From contig NC_134017.1 in NCBI RefSeq assembly GCF_040712315.1, positions 4,122,001 through 4,186,000 on the forward strand: 64,000 nt of DNA, written 5' to 3'. The DNA is from Castanea sativa. Its lineage: Eukaryota; Streptophyta; Magnoliopsida; Fagales; Fagaceae. Under the pieces are notes generated by a model, which made no database searches, was not told the DNA's origin, and saw only the letters and a program-made list of their open reading frames with translations. Shown here one piece after another: positions 1 to 9,797 of the stretch; the first letter of the stretch is position 1, and every line of letters starts with the position of its first letter. Both the position numbers and the translations under genes were made by a program.

Positions 1-125
1 GGAGATCTAAGCTGATTTCGATGAGATTCGAAGGAGATCTAAGCTGATTTCGGCGAGATTCGAGGAGAACCAAGCTGATTTTGGTTAGATTTAAGGAGAT
101 CCAAGCTGATTTTGGTGATTTTAGG
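1..125. repeat. Short tandem repeat, ~32 bp x 4
   Basis: Four diverging copies start at 1, 33, 64 and 95. Each opens with GGAGATC(T/C)AAGCTGATTT or a close variant. The array begins at the window edge, so it may extend leftwards. No coding potential seen. Confidence 0.75.
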
Positions 126-366
126 TGCATATGTTTGAGATTTTGCATATTTTGATGAATTTTTTGAAGATTCCAGTGACCTTCGTAGGATCCAGCGACT
201 CTCTCTAGTGACCTAGCCCGAACCAAACACCACCCGAACACGAAACCGACTCTACCGATTGATGTCGATGGTCGGTTTTGAGTCCCTCCGCCTTCCACCT
301 AACGCTGGCAGGTTGGGTCTGGGCTAGGTCTAAAACCAATCCGGGCCGACTCGTGGACAGCCTTAG
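126..366. mobile_element. Possible right end of an hAT-like element
   Basis: The stretch is GC-richer than its surroundings and ends at about 366 in GTGGACAGCCTTAG. Read on the other strand this gives CTAAGGCTGTCCAC, the style of terminus seen in non-autonomous plant hAT elements. The left end would lie outside the window, so neither terminal repeat pairing nor a target duplication can be checked. Confidence 0.3.
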
Positions 367-399
367 TTCTATTTAGTTTGTTTTAGTTAGTTTCTTCAT

Positions 400-510
400 G
401 GCTTGTTTTTATTTTAAAATAAGATAAACTACCAGGGGGATCAAACCAATGAGGTTATTCCACCTAAGAACCAACCACTAGATTGCTACGCAAAGTGTTC
501 AATGCATATG
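400..510 (-). repeat. tRNA-derived SINE fragment
   Basis: Read on the minus strand this holds a Pol III B-box-like motif (GGTTTGATCCCCC) and a tail rich in TTATTTTAAAATAAAA. It matches the plus-strand SINE split by the hAT element at 2411-3640: both share TGGTTG...GTGGAATAAC, then the B box and the TTATTTTAAA tail. Two copies of the same body in opposite orientation support a SINE rather than chance. Confidence 0.55.
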
Positions 511-756
511 GAAAATAAAATCATTTATTCGAGGGTTATATGTGTTATTTTTTTGGACTTGGGTTCCATGTAAAGTATTTATTCTCCTAGCATATTTTTA
601 ATGGAATTGAAGTCCAACCACTTAAATTGAAATTATTTTTCTTAAGGTCACTTTTCAATTGGATGAGAGCAATAAGGAGTTTGGTTCTTCCTTTTTGGAT
701 TGTTTAATTTTGTATAATTTGAAATAATTATATTACTAAATTGAAATAGATTTTTT

Positions 757-953
757 TTTTGAAGCTTAATGATTTAAATTCATCATAATTCATAATTTCT
801 ACATTTTTACAAAAATACCCAGAGTGATGAAATTTAGGCATTTGCGGGTGAAATAATTTTTTTGCATAATACTTATCACACTCTAGTTATTTTTGTAATT
901 GAAAAATGTAGAAATTCCAAATTATATTGAATGTAAATCATTAGCCTTCAAGA
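757..953. mobile_element. Fold-back MITE, copy 1 of a cluster
   Basis: The two halves are imperfect inverted repeats: TGAAGCTTAATGATTTAAAT on the left pairs with the reverse complement of ATTAGCCTTCAAG on the right, and both arms carry TTTCTACATTTTT and AAAAATA(C/A)C. The loop is near 850. No ORF. Two relatives follow within 500 bp. Confidence 0.6.
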
Positions 954-1016
954 AAAAAAAAAAAAGAAGAAGAAGAAGAAGTGCCTCTAAGTACACGCGT
1001 GATAAGTATTAATAAT

Positions 1017-1147
1017 CCCAACCATACAAAACTTGAGGATAGCACTGTAAAAATACCTAGCGATATGATAAAAAAATTATTTCACCTACAACTGCATAAT
1101 ACTCATTATATATATATTTTATGATTACAAAATGTAGTAATCTCTTA
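1017..1147. mobile_element. Fold-back MITE, copy 2
   Basis: Shares AAAAATACCTAG, a run AATTATTTCACC and GCATAATACTCAT with the elements on both sides, but its arms are more decayed. The right arm ends near TTACAAAATGTAGTAATC. Confidence 0.45.
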
Positions 1148-1247
1148 AAAAAAATAAAAAGCCTTTGAGAAGCACTTGATAATTACGGAATACTAGCATT
1201 TGAGCACACACTCGTGTGCATGCTCAAAGGCTTTTTTTTTTGGTAAA

Positions 1248-1425
1248 TGTTAATAATTTAAATCTATTATAATTTGCGATAACTACATTTTTCAATTACA
1301 AAAATACCTAGGGGTGTGATAAAATATTATTTCAACCACAAACGCATAATACTCATCATATCCCTAGGTATTTTTTGTGATTGAAAAATTTAGTAATCCC
1401 AAATTAAAATGGATGTAAATTAATA
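1248..1425. mobile_element. Fold-back MITE, copy 3
   Basis: This is the clearest of the three. Its arms carry AACTACATTTTTCAATTAC and the reverse complement GTGATTGAAAAATTTAGTAA, with AATACCTAGG(G) symmetric about a centre near 1335. No coding potential. Confidence 0.6.
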
Positions 1426-1781
1426 CATATTAAAAAATATGTATTTTTTTTAATTTTTACTCTTGAAATAAAATATTATTTTCAAAAAATTTAAACTATA
1501 TTAACAATTTTAATCTATTTATAACGAGTCATATAAATTTTCAAAAGAAAAAAAAAAAAGTCATGGCAAAATTACGCTATACCACTCAAGACACATCATG
1601 CAAGTATGACTTGTATTGCCAACTTTGATTACTAAAATTCTTATAATATGCTATTAAAATAATATAAAATAAAATAACAAAATTTATCTTAAATTAAAAA
1701 ATATTAACAATATTATCTTCTTTTTTAATTCATGTAATATGTTTGTAAAATATTCAAATTTTTGTTGATAATTTTTTAATT

Positions 1782-2148
1782 GGACAAAATTTAGCTACAA
1801 AATTGGTTGTAGTCTTACTCAATAAAATAAATATTACTACATATTTTTATAATCTAAACGTTGAATTGCATGTTCTTTATAGTTTTAATACACGTCAAAT
1901 TTTGTGTCAATTGAATATTATTTACTATATGATCTATAAGCTTATATTTTATGCATAATTTTAAACTACAAAAACTTGCAATTTAAACAATTTATTGATT
2001 TATTAATGATATAACTATTGATTTTTAATTTTCTAAAATTTTTGCAAGCATGGAGGATATAAAAAGAAGATGTAATTCATTAATGGATTTGTCAAAATTC
2101 ACCTCCAAATAAAAATTTATTGAGTAAGGTTGTAGCTAAATTTTTTCC
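1782..2148. mobile_element. Mutator-type MITE, copy A (367 bp)
   Basis: Terminal inverted repeats are GGACAAAATTTAGCTACAA on the left and GGAAAAAATTTAGCTACAA on the right arm. The flanks are a perfect 9-bp direct repeat TTTTTAATT at 1773-1781 and 2149-2157. A 9-bp duplication is the usual Mutator-superfamily size. The body is clearly homologous to 44387-44775. There is no transposase, so the element is non-autonomous. Confidence 0.85.
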
Positions 2149-2296
2149 TTTTTAATTAAGGTTACTAGTTTTTACAAAATTGTTATTTTTTATTTAGCCA
2201 ATATCAATTAATTTTGACATCATCATGGATGAACTATAATTTGGATTTACCATTCTTGTTATCATAACTATCAATTTTTGGAAAGTATATAAAAAA

Positions 2297-2320
2297 GAAT
2301 GTGTGTGTGTGTGTGTATGT

Positions 2321-2358
<38 letters not shown>
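2297..2358. repeat. (TG)n and poly-T microsatellite
   Basis: A TG run is followed by a long uninterrupted T tract of more than 30 bases, just upstream of the SINE that starts near 2411. Confidence 0.9.
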
Positions 2359-2359
<1 letters not shown>

Positions 2360-2483
2360 TGTTTTTGAAAACTTGAAATATCTACCAGTTGTAGAATAAG
2401 TAAATTTAGTTTCCGCAGAGATTTAGCATGTTGTGCAGTAGTCTACTGGTTGCTTCTTATGTGGAATAACACCTGCTCAAGGG

Positions 2484-3576
2484 TAGGGATGGCCATAGGT
2501 AGGGTATGAGTATACTCGATCCATACCCTACCCGAAAAGTTTACCTATGGATACCCAAATATCAATACCCATTAGAATATGTTTGGATCCAGCTTCTTTT
2601 AGCTGCGTCCACGTTTTGTTTTTTTTTTTTTGTTTTTTTTTTTCAACGCGTGTTTGTTACTGTTCATTGGCCATGAACAGTAACTTCTGGAATGAACAGT
2701 ATTTTTTACCCCTTTAAAAATTATTTTGCTACAGTGTTTTCAGTTTTCAGTTTTCAGTTTTCAGCAATAAGTTCTATCCAAACGGACCCATAAGTATCCA
2801 TATCCAAAGCTTACCCGAATTTATTATCTATGGATATCCATACTCTACCCGAAACCCGAAACCCATTAAAATATATATTTTTTAATCCAAAAAATTTTAT
2901 CCATACCCTACCACATTCTTCTCATCTAGCTTTGAATTCTTCGCCTCCTCCGCTTTCCTCTCTCTCTCTCTAGCGCTGCCTTCAATGCCTTCTTCTGATT
3001 TTCAAGCTCGTCTTCTAGGTAGATCTGATCAAGATTCTCCATTTGGAATTTCTCCATCAACAATGCGTTCAGGTAATTGATAATGAAATTGGCGCTGTAG
3101 GGGCATAGGGATTTGTAGTATAAGCCCATAGAGACTTTCTGAGAATCTTATGGTAAAATAATTCTAGAAGCTGACAAAGAAGAAGAGGTGAACAAGAAGA
3201 GGTATGAGATGAGAGAGAGCGTAATTACAAGATGAGAAGCCATTGGAGAAAAAAGCTGAGGGATTTTTAGAACAATGGAGCTGAGACTGAGAGTCAGAGA
3301 GGGACTGAAGAAATCTATCTAAGAAAACTATATAAAGACCAGGACTGCAAAATTACAGTTGTTTCTTGTTAGACCCTGTCACTAGTTAGAAACGGTTCAT
3401 ATATATATTTCATTCTTTTAAAATTTTTTAGTTTTTTATTTTTAATATGGGTCGGGTTTGGATAATATCCATACCCTACCTGGTTAAGATCTACCCATGA
3501 AGAACCGGGTATTACCCGGAATATTTGGATCGGATAGGGTTGGATATCCATCACCCAAAGGGTATGGCCATCCCTA
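2484..3576. mobile_element. Non-autonomous hAT element (1,093 bp)
   Basis: Perfect 14-bp terminal inverted repeats, TAGGGATGGCCATA and its complement, are flanked by a perfect 8-bp duplication CTCAAGGG at 2476-2483 and 3577-3584. Both are diagnostic of the hAT superfamily. Subterminal regions carry many TACCC/GGGTA motifs. No transposase ORF; the short ORFs inside have no recognisable similarity. A further MITE is nested at 2576-2785. Confidence 0.88.
2576..2785. mobile_element. MITE nested in the hAT element (210 bp)
   Basis: GTTTGGAT lies near the left end and ATCCAAAC near the right. The flanks ACCCATTAG (2567-2575) and ACCCATAAG (2786-2794) form a 9-bp duplication with one mismatch. The body contains T-runs, TGTTCATTGGCCATGAACAG and a repeated CAGTTTT. 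A diverged relative lies at about 60565-60815. Confidence 0.65.
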
Positions 3577-3640
3577 CTCAAGGGTTCAATCCCCCTAAGT
3601 TGCTTATCTCTTATTTTAAATAAAAATAAACTGTAATGAA

Positions 3641-3988
3641 ATAACCAAACGGAAAACTAACGAAAAAAGGAAACTAACAAAACCAAAATAATTTCAGCAA
3701 TCTAATTGATGAAATTCATAAGAAATATTTGCCAGTTTCGCCCTCCTCTTTTTTCTTGAATTTCGGCAACATCCATACCAAAATACCAAAATTATGTTAG
3801 ATTTATCAATTTCTCTCTCTTCTTTTACTTGTATTTCGGCAACACCAATACCGAAATTTTCATCTCTCCTCATTTAGCTAAAAAGCTTTGCATAGTACAT
3901 ATAAATCCAATAAACTCTAATTTTTACAATATTGAGTCAAAAGACTCTCAATGGGATACCAACTTTTTGAGACAAGATGGAATTCATG
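3641..3988. other. Non-coding stretch leading into the inverted repeat
   Basis: AT-rich. It contains isolated copies of the ATTTCGGCAAC motif (near 3745 and 3835) that recurs in the neighbouring inverted repeat. No gene seen. Confidence 0.5.
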
Positions 3989-4300
3989 AGTTTTTGGCTA
4001 AATGTTGCAAAAAATCAAGTTTATTTGCCACATGAGAAGAGAAGCGAATTTCGGCGATATTCTTAGAAAAAGTAGGAGAGAGAAATGGTGTGATTGCGAG
4101 AGAGAAAAATGAATTTCGGGGATGTGGTGTTTAAATTCCTGCCCAAAATATTCAGCTGCCCGAAATTGGAGGAGAGAAAAAATTAAAATCAATTTTAGTG
4201 ATGGTAGTTACCTGAAATTGGAGGAGAGAGAAAAAAATTTGCAAAAATTAAAATCAATTTCGATGATGTGGTCACCAAAATTGCTTTCAATTGGCAGTGT
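3989..4300 (+). repeat. Left arm of a large imperfect inverted repeat
   Basis: Runs from AGTTTTTGGCTAAATGTTGC through repeated motifs such as AATTTCGGCGAT and GAAATTGGAGGAGAGAG to the AAAATTAAAATCAATTTCGA segment. The same order occurs in reverse complement at 4700-5100. Shared landmarks include AAGTTTATTTG, CCCAAAATATTCA(G/A)CTGCCC and GAAATTGGAGGAGAGA. Confidence 0.75.
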
Positions 4301-4529
4301 ACAGAAAAAATGAGAAAGAAAAGGTCAATGTGTTTCTTTGTTTTTCATTTCTTTTAGGCTGTACACGTATTTCAGTATCTATTTAGCATTGGCCTTGCCA
4401 TAATTATTATTACTGTTACATTGTGCAATTATAAATCTTTATGGTACTTTGTAGGTAGTTTTTTGTTACTTAGTCTAACGTGTTCTGACTGTCAAAAAAA
4501 TAAAAAGGCGACAAACATTTAAGCATATT

Positions 4530-4643
4530 GCCAAAGGCCTTGTAGCTAAATGGATATCTCTCCATGTACAAAGTGCTTGGGAGTTTAGGAGGAAAGGGTT
4601 CGAGCTGCAGATTAACATCATATTGTAATTATCTCTAAAAAAA
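4530..4643 (+). repeat. tRNA-derived SINE between the inverted arms
   Basis: An A-box-like TAGCTAAATGG and a B box GGGTTCGAGCTGC are followed by a short 3' region ending in an A run. The flanks AACATTTAAGCATATT (4514-4529) and AACATTTTTGCATATT (4644-4659) form a 16-bp target duplication with two mismatches. This is a Pol III retroposon structure; it is too short and not foldable enough for a tRNA gene. Confidence 0.8.
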
Positions 4644-4699
4644 AACATTTTTGCATATTTCATAAGACAGAAAGAGAGAGAGTAAAACATCACTCATAT

Positions 4700-5100
4700 C
4701 GAAATTGATTTTAATTTTTGCAAAATTTTTTCTCTCCACCAATTTCGATAATCACATCACTGAAATTGGTTTTAGTTGTTACAAATTTTTATTTTTCTCT
4801 CCTCCAATTTTGGTAATCACATCACCAAAATTGATTTTAATTTTTTTCTCTCTCCTCCAATTTCGGGCAGTTGAATATTTTGGGCACATAAATTTCGACA
4901 ATCATGTCACCGAAATTCCTTTTTCTCTTTTACCATCACTTCATTTCTCTCCTCTCCCTTTTTTTTTTTTTTTTTTCCTCATAATTTTGGTAATGGTATT
5001 GCCGAAACTCTCTTCTCTCCTCATTTTCCCAGATAAGTTTGAATAGTCCTCATATCGCAAATAAACTTAATTTTATGTAATATTCAGCCAAAAAGACTCT
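4700..5100 (-). repeat. Right arm of the large inverted repeat
   Basis: Reverse-complement partner of 3989-4300, with an extra internal stretch including a T run at about 4960-4977. Near-palindromic blocks such as AATTTCGATAATCACATCAC recur about every 75-90 bp. The ORF spanning this arm is low complexity and not a credible gene. Confidence 0.75.
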
Positions 5101-5344
5101 AGAATTCAAAGTCTAAATACAATAAGGTGGCTGTTGTTGTGCTACTATGAATTTTTCCTTACTTCCAAAAACTTTATTTGTAAGCATCTCCCTATAATAA
5201 TCAATGATTCTGGACTAAGCTTTTTCCCATGAACTCTTCTATCATTTCTCTCTGACCACAGTAACCGTCAGATCACCATGAAAAAAGTTCCAGACCAGAT
5301 TGATCACTACACATCAACATCCAGTGAAAAACACATCAGCCCAA

Positions 5345-5850
5345 CTTTTGCATTGTACTGATTTTTGGAACCAAATTTGAATCTTATCTCCCCTTTTCCA
5401 CTGTCTTAAAATAAAATAAAATAAAAAAGGAGCTTGATTTTTCATAAAATATACCTACCTTTAGACAGGAAAACATATAATAAGCAAAATTAGTCCCTCA
5501 CATGTATCACGAGTTTGGGTCTCCTTTAGTATGGAAAGTATCATTGAGAAAAAATGGATAAAAGGAGTATAGACTTTTGAAATACTATACAAAGGTGTCT
5601 TGGCCTGATAAGATTCGAGAAAAATAAAATGTCAGACAAAGATTGGGACACCTCATTTGACCATATTTGTCATCTTGTCAACAAATCCACACGTTTCTTA
5701 GTATTTTCAGCCTCTTTCAACATCATTCTTTAATTAAAATTTTGGGTTGGCCAAAGGCAGCAGACCAGCCATGTGGTAGGTCAGTTTTGTTTATACCAAA
5801 GTTGAGGGGTTATATTTACATTTTACCCCTAGAAATTAAAAATCATATCA
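5345..5850. repeat. 506-bp tandem unit, copy 1
   Basis: Starts CTTTTGCATTGTACTGATTT and ends AAATTAAAAATCATATCA. Copies 2 and 3 follow directly with near-perfect identity. The 66-codon ORF inside each copy is duplicated with the unit and has no recognisable domain. Confidence 0.93.
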
Positions 5851-6361
5851 CTTTTGCATTGTACTGATTTTTGGAACCAAATTTGAATCTTATCTCCCCT
5901 TTTCCACTGTCTTAAAATAAAATAAAATAAAATAAAAGAGGAGCTTGATTTTTCATAAAATATACCTACCTTTAGACAGGAAAACATATAATAAGCAAAA
6001 TTAGTCCCTCACATGTATCACGAGTTTGGGTCTCCTTTAGTATGGAAAGTATCATTGAGAAAAAATGGATAAAAGGAGTATAGACTTTTGAAATACTATA
6101 CAAAGGTGTCTTGGCCTGATAAGATTCGAGAAAAATAAAATGTCAGACAAAGATTGGGACACCTCATTTGACCATATTTGTCATCTTGTCAACAAATCCA
6201 CACGTTTCTTAGTATTTTCAGCCTCTTTCAACATCATTCTTTAATTAAAATTTTGGGTTGGCCAAAGGCAGCAGACCAGCCATGTGGTAGGTCAGTTTTG
6301 TTTATACCAAAGTTGAGGGGTTATATTTACATTTTACCCCTAGAAATTAAAAATCATATCA
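5851..6361. repeat. 506-bp tandem unit, copy 2 (511 bp)
   Basis: Near-identical to copy 1; the added length is one extra AAAAT in the AAAATAAAAT run. Confidence 0.93.
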
Positions 6362-6756
6362 CTTTTGCATTGTACTGATTTTTGGAACCAAATTTGAATC
6401 TTATCTCCCCTTTTCCACTGTCTTAAAATAAAATAAAATAAAAAAGGAGCTTGATTTTTCATAAAATATACCTACCTTTAGACAGGAAAACATATAATAA
6501 GCAAAATTAGTCCCTCACATGTATCACGAGTTTGGGTCTCCTTTAGTATGGAAAGTATCATTGAGAAAAAATGGATAAAAGGAGTGTAGACTTTTGAAAT
6601 ACTATACAAAGGTGTCTTGGCCTGATAAGATTCGAGAAAAATAAAATGTCAGACAAAGATTGGGACACCTCATTTGACCATATTTGTCATCTTGTCAACA
6701 AATCCACACATTTCTTAGTATTTTCAGCCTCTTTCAATATCATTCTTTAATTAAAA

Positions 6757-8590
6757 CTAGTAAGTTGCCCGTGCGATGCACGGATAATATTGTAATATTT
6801 TATGTAAGATAAGTTTAGAGAATGTTGTACACATATTATACCATAATTGTCATAAAATTTTGTTAGTAAGAGTTCATTATAAAAAGTAACAAAAGCTAAA
6901 CAAAATAATGAAATAAAGATGAAAAAAACCTTAATAAACCAAATGCTAAAATCCTCGATTCATACATTATTGAAATTCATAGAAAAGAAAGCACACACAA
7001 CATATAGATCATTATACATTCATCATTAAACCAAAACTCAAAAAAAAAAAAAAAAAAAAAACCATTAACCCAAAACTCAATTTATTGTTGGAAAAAAGTC
7101 AATATGTGTTTCTTTAATTAAATATCAAGAAACTTACTCAAGAAATGAGCTTTGGAGTCTAAAGAATGCGGATTGAATAGTCGCGTTGTTTTTCCTCTGC
7201 AAATTCAATTGCCTTTGACTAAATCCCTTCCACCCTACCACTGCATATCCTTGGTGTGATGATCACTCCACAAGTATAAGTGCTTGTAGGGGTATGGGGA
7301 GTAAGGGCCGGGTTCAAGTCTCCAAGAGAGAGCTTCACACACATATATACTTAGACTTGGCTAGAATAAAATTTCTATTTTGTATCCAAAAAAAAAAAAA
7401 AAAACACCTCCACCCTAGATGATTACTGCTTGATCCCTATAATCCAATTTATGATTTACAACATGTTTAGCTTTTGTTTATTTTGAAAAGACCAGTCTAC
7501 TCAAGTCATATGCTAAGATTAGACAATCTTAAAATGACAATGACAATGTGACTTTTACACTAAATAAACAATTATTGACTTCTCAGTTCTAGACTTCAAG
7601 CATCTTTTGGAAATCGATATACACAATAACGCAACCTATAACAGAAAATAGGAAAACAAAGAATCTCACGATCTTAACCCTACCGATTATAAGTGAAGAA
7701 ATGAAATTTTGAAAATAACAAAAGATAGCTTGAACTCATACATGTCAAGGCCACTTAATGTGCGATGGATAGTCACTGACTACAACAAAAGATCACAAGA
7801 GCAATAGGTTTCTTCCATTGGCTTGGTGTTTTAAAAAATTGTGAGTATGGAAACAAAATTTGAGAATAGCAGTAGTTTAGGAAATTTAACTATTAAAGGT
7901 TTTTTTTTTTTTGAAGAGAAAGAAAGTTTTTTTAAGAGAGAAAGAAAGAGAATGAAGGCATATGGTCAAAGTTGAGAGGGGAAGGCAAAGTGTGAGAGAG
8001 AGGTTGGGGAGTCAAAGATTTTGAAAATCCTACATTAATCATTATAGTAGAGTATTGATATTGTACATAATGTGAAAACAAAAAGTTGAAAACCAAAACG
8101 TCATTCTGGAGGCAAGCTATGATTAATGCATCTACACAATCATAAAGGCAGAAACTTTTTATATAACTAATGTAAAAACCTGCCATACTAAAAAAAAAGA
8201 CTAATAGGTGAGGGAAACTTTGTTTATGAGATGTTTGTATGTAAATTTATAACCATAAAATAATAAGGATTCCCATAGAATAAAATAAAATAATAATGAT
8301 TACAGTAAATAAAAGATATGGATTTGTGTAATTTAGGCAACAGAAATGCTAGAAGATTATCTATCTCGATCTCATTAGTTATTAGTATCCCTTTTTATTA
8401 AAAATAAAAATTAAAAAAAAACTGAAACATTTGGTATACTAAAAGACATAAAGAAGAGAGAGAGTTGTGATGTAAACTTAGTCAATTAATAAGAGAGTTG
8501 GATGATTGTAGAGAAATTTCATAGAAGGTGCCACTTGACAAAAGCTTAGACCCTCACACAATGAGGTCTCTGCTTTTATATATATATTGA
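6757..8590 (-). mobile_element. Non-autonomous Helitron (1,834 bp)
   Basis: On the minus strand the element begins TCAATATATATATAAAAG at 8590 and ends CTAG at 6757-6760. A 6-bp-stem hairpin (CCGTGC/GCACGG at 6769-6783) lies 8 bases inside that end. It sits between A and T of the host AAAA|TTTT site, shown intact in the two sister repeat units. These are the canonical Helitron marks: 5' TC, 3' hairpin plus CTRR, A|T insertion, no target duplication. No Rep/helicase ORF is present. Confidence 0.92.
7238..7408 (+). repeat. SINE nested in the Helitron
   Basis: A tRNA-like head (TTGGTGTGATGATCACTCC) and a Pol III B-box-like GGGTTCAAGTC are followed by TTCTATTTTGTATCC and an A17-18 tail. The flanks TCCACCCTA at 7229-7237 and 7409-7417 form a 9-bp target duplication. 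It was inserted after or within the Helitron. Confidence 0.82.
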
Positions 8591-8700
8591 TTTTGGGTTG
8601 GCCAAAGGCAGCAGACCAGCCATGTGGTAGGTCAGTTTTGTTTATACCAAAGTTGAGGGGTTATATTTACATTTTACCCCTAGAAATTAAAAATCATATC

Positions 8701-9170
8701 ATGTGTCAATAATTGATGATCATAAACGCACTTGGACGCTTTCCATTCACAAAAGAATAAATAAATATATAAACGCACTTAGACGCTAGAAGTTCTACTC
8801 AATTCTTGATGGTTCATAAAATATTAGGGCTTACCTTTTGACCGGAAAACGTATTTTAAGCAGAATTTGTTCCTCACATTTATCAGGAGTTTGGTTCTAA
8901 GAATGACAAGTATTATTTAGAGATTAGGTCCCATGGAGATCGGACTTTTGGGGTCCTTCCAAAAGTGTCTAGGCTTGACTCTTCTGAAGATTCGAAAAAT
9001 TAAAATTAAAAACTAAAAATAAAAATTATCTGAGACTAGGCCACCTCATCTTACCAAATTTGGCCTCTTCTCTTGTCACCAAATGCGCTCCCTTACCCAT
9101 ACAAGGCTCTTTTAAATATCTTTCGTCGAGCAAACAGTTTTTGTACTATTAGCCCATTCTCATTCATCAA
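8701..9170. repeat. Diverged relative of the 506-bp unit
   Basis: From about 8812 the order of motifs follows the 506-bp unit: TTCATAAAATAT, CCGGAAAACGTAT, GTTCCTCACATTTATCAGGAG, ACAAGTATTATTTAG, then GCCACCTCATCTTACCAAAT and CTTGTCACCAAATGCGC. This is an old copy outside the recent triplication. No ORF. Confidence 0.65.
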
Positions 9171-9519
9171 GTGCTTAGAGTTTAGAAAGAAATGGTTTGT
9201 GTTAATGTGTAAAGGCTGTGGGCCTTAGGCCCACTGTAGACAGGAATGGAGCCAGACCTTTGAGTTAAATGGGGCGGCTTTACTGTTGGTTGTGTGTAGC
9301 GGTTTCAACCTTTGGCTCTATTACTAATTTAGCTGCTTGAGATTTTTTTTTCTTTGTATTAGTAAGAACAAAATTATTTTTGTTTAGAATTTTTTAAATG
9401 ATAGGGTTGTTTATTTTAAATAAAATTGATTAATTGAGCTTAATTTTTTTAAAAGTTTTACTATTGGTAATTTTTGTTGTTGAGCTATTTATAAATTTTT
9501 TTATAGTCATTAAAATGAG

Positions 9520-9672
9520 GAAAATACTAGCGCTATAAACTTTTTTTTATAAATTATTGATGTAATAAGTAGTTACTAGTATGTAAAAAAATGATGCGAG
9601 TGGTGGGTCCATGTGCAAACCAACAGTTCGTAAAAATGTTATAAAAAAGTTTGTGACTATAGCATTACTCTT
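9520..9672. mobile_element. Possible MITE
   Basis: The ends are imperfect inverted repeats (GCTATAAACTTTTTTTTATAA and the complement of TTATAAAAAAGTTTGTGAC). The centre has GAGTGGTGGGTCCATGTGC. A related arrangement lies at about 57268-57421. No clear target duplication was found. Confidence 0.4.
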
Positions 9673-9739
9673 ACAAGACTTAATGATATTGTTAACGGGA
9701 AAAAAATGTAATTTTATAGAACAAAATTACTAAAATTAG

Positions 9740-9796
<57 letters not shown>

Positions 9797-9797
9797 C
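9740..9797. repeat. (AC)n(AT)n microsatellite
   Basis: About 16 AC units are followed directly by about 12 AT units. Confidence 0.95.

Larger units (their letters stand above)
2411..3640 (+). repeat. tRNA-derived SINE split by an hAT element
   Basis: SINE sequence runs from about 2411 to 2483 and resumes at 3585-3640. Joining the halves at the CTCAAGGG duplication restores a B-box-like GGGTTCAATCCCCC followed by a TTATTTTAAATAAAA tail. The same body lies on the minus strand at 400-510. Confidence 0.6.
6362..8700. repeat. 506-bp tandem unit, copy 3, split by a Helitron
   Basis: The unit occupies 6362-6756 and 8591-8700; removing 6757-8590 restores ATTAAAA/TTTTGGG exactly as in copies 1 and 2. 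It has a few substitutions relative to them (for example CACACATTTC for CACACGTTTC). Confidence 0.92.

Noticed and set aside
4705..5046. 113-codon ORF in the right arm of the inverted repeat
   Set aside because: Low-complexity Phe/Leu/Ser composition from the repeat motif; start and end carry no meaning.
5667..6378. Two identical 66-codon ORFs as a duplicated small gene
   Set aside because: They are by-products of the 506-bp tandem duplication; no domain, and the third copy is destroyed by the Helitron.
7250..7320. tRNA gene suggested by B-box motifs
   Set aside because: The motifs belong to SINEs with poly-A tails and target duplications; no cloverleaf with a recognisable anticodon arm was found.
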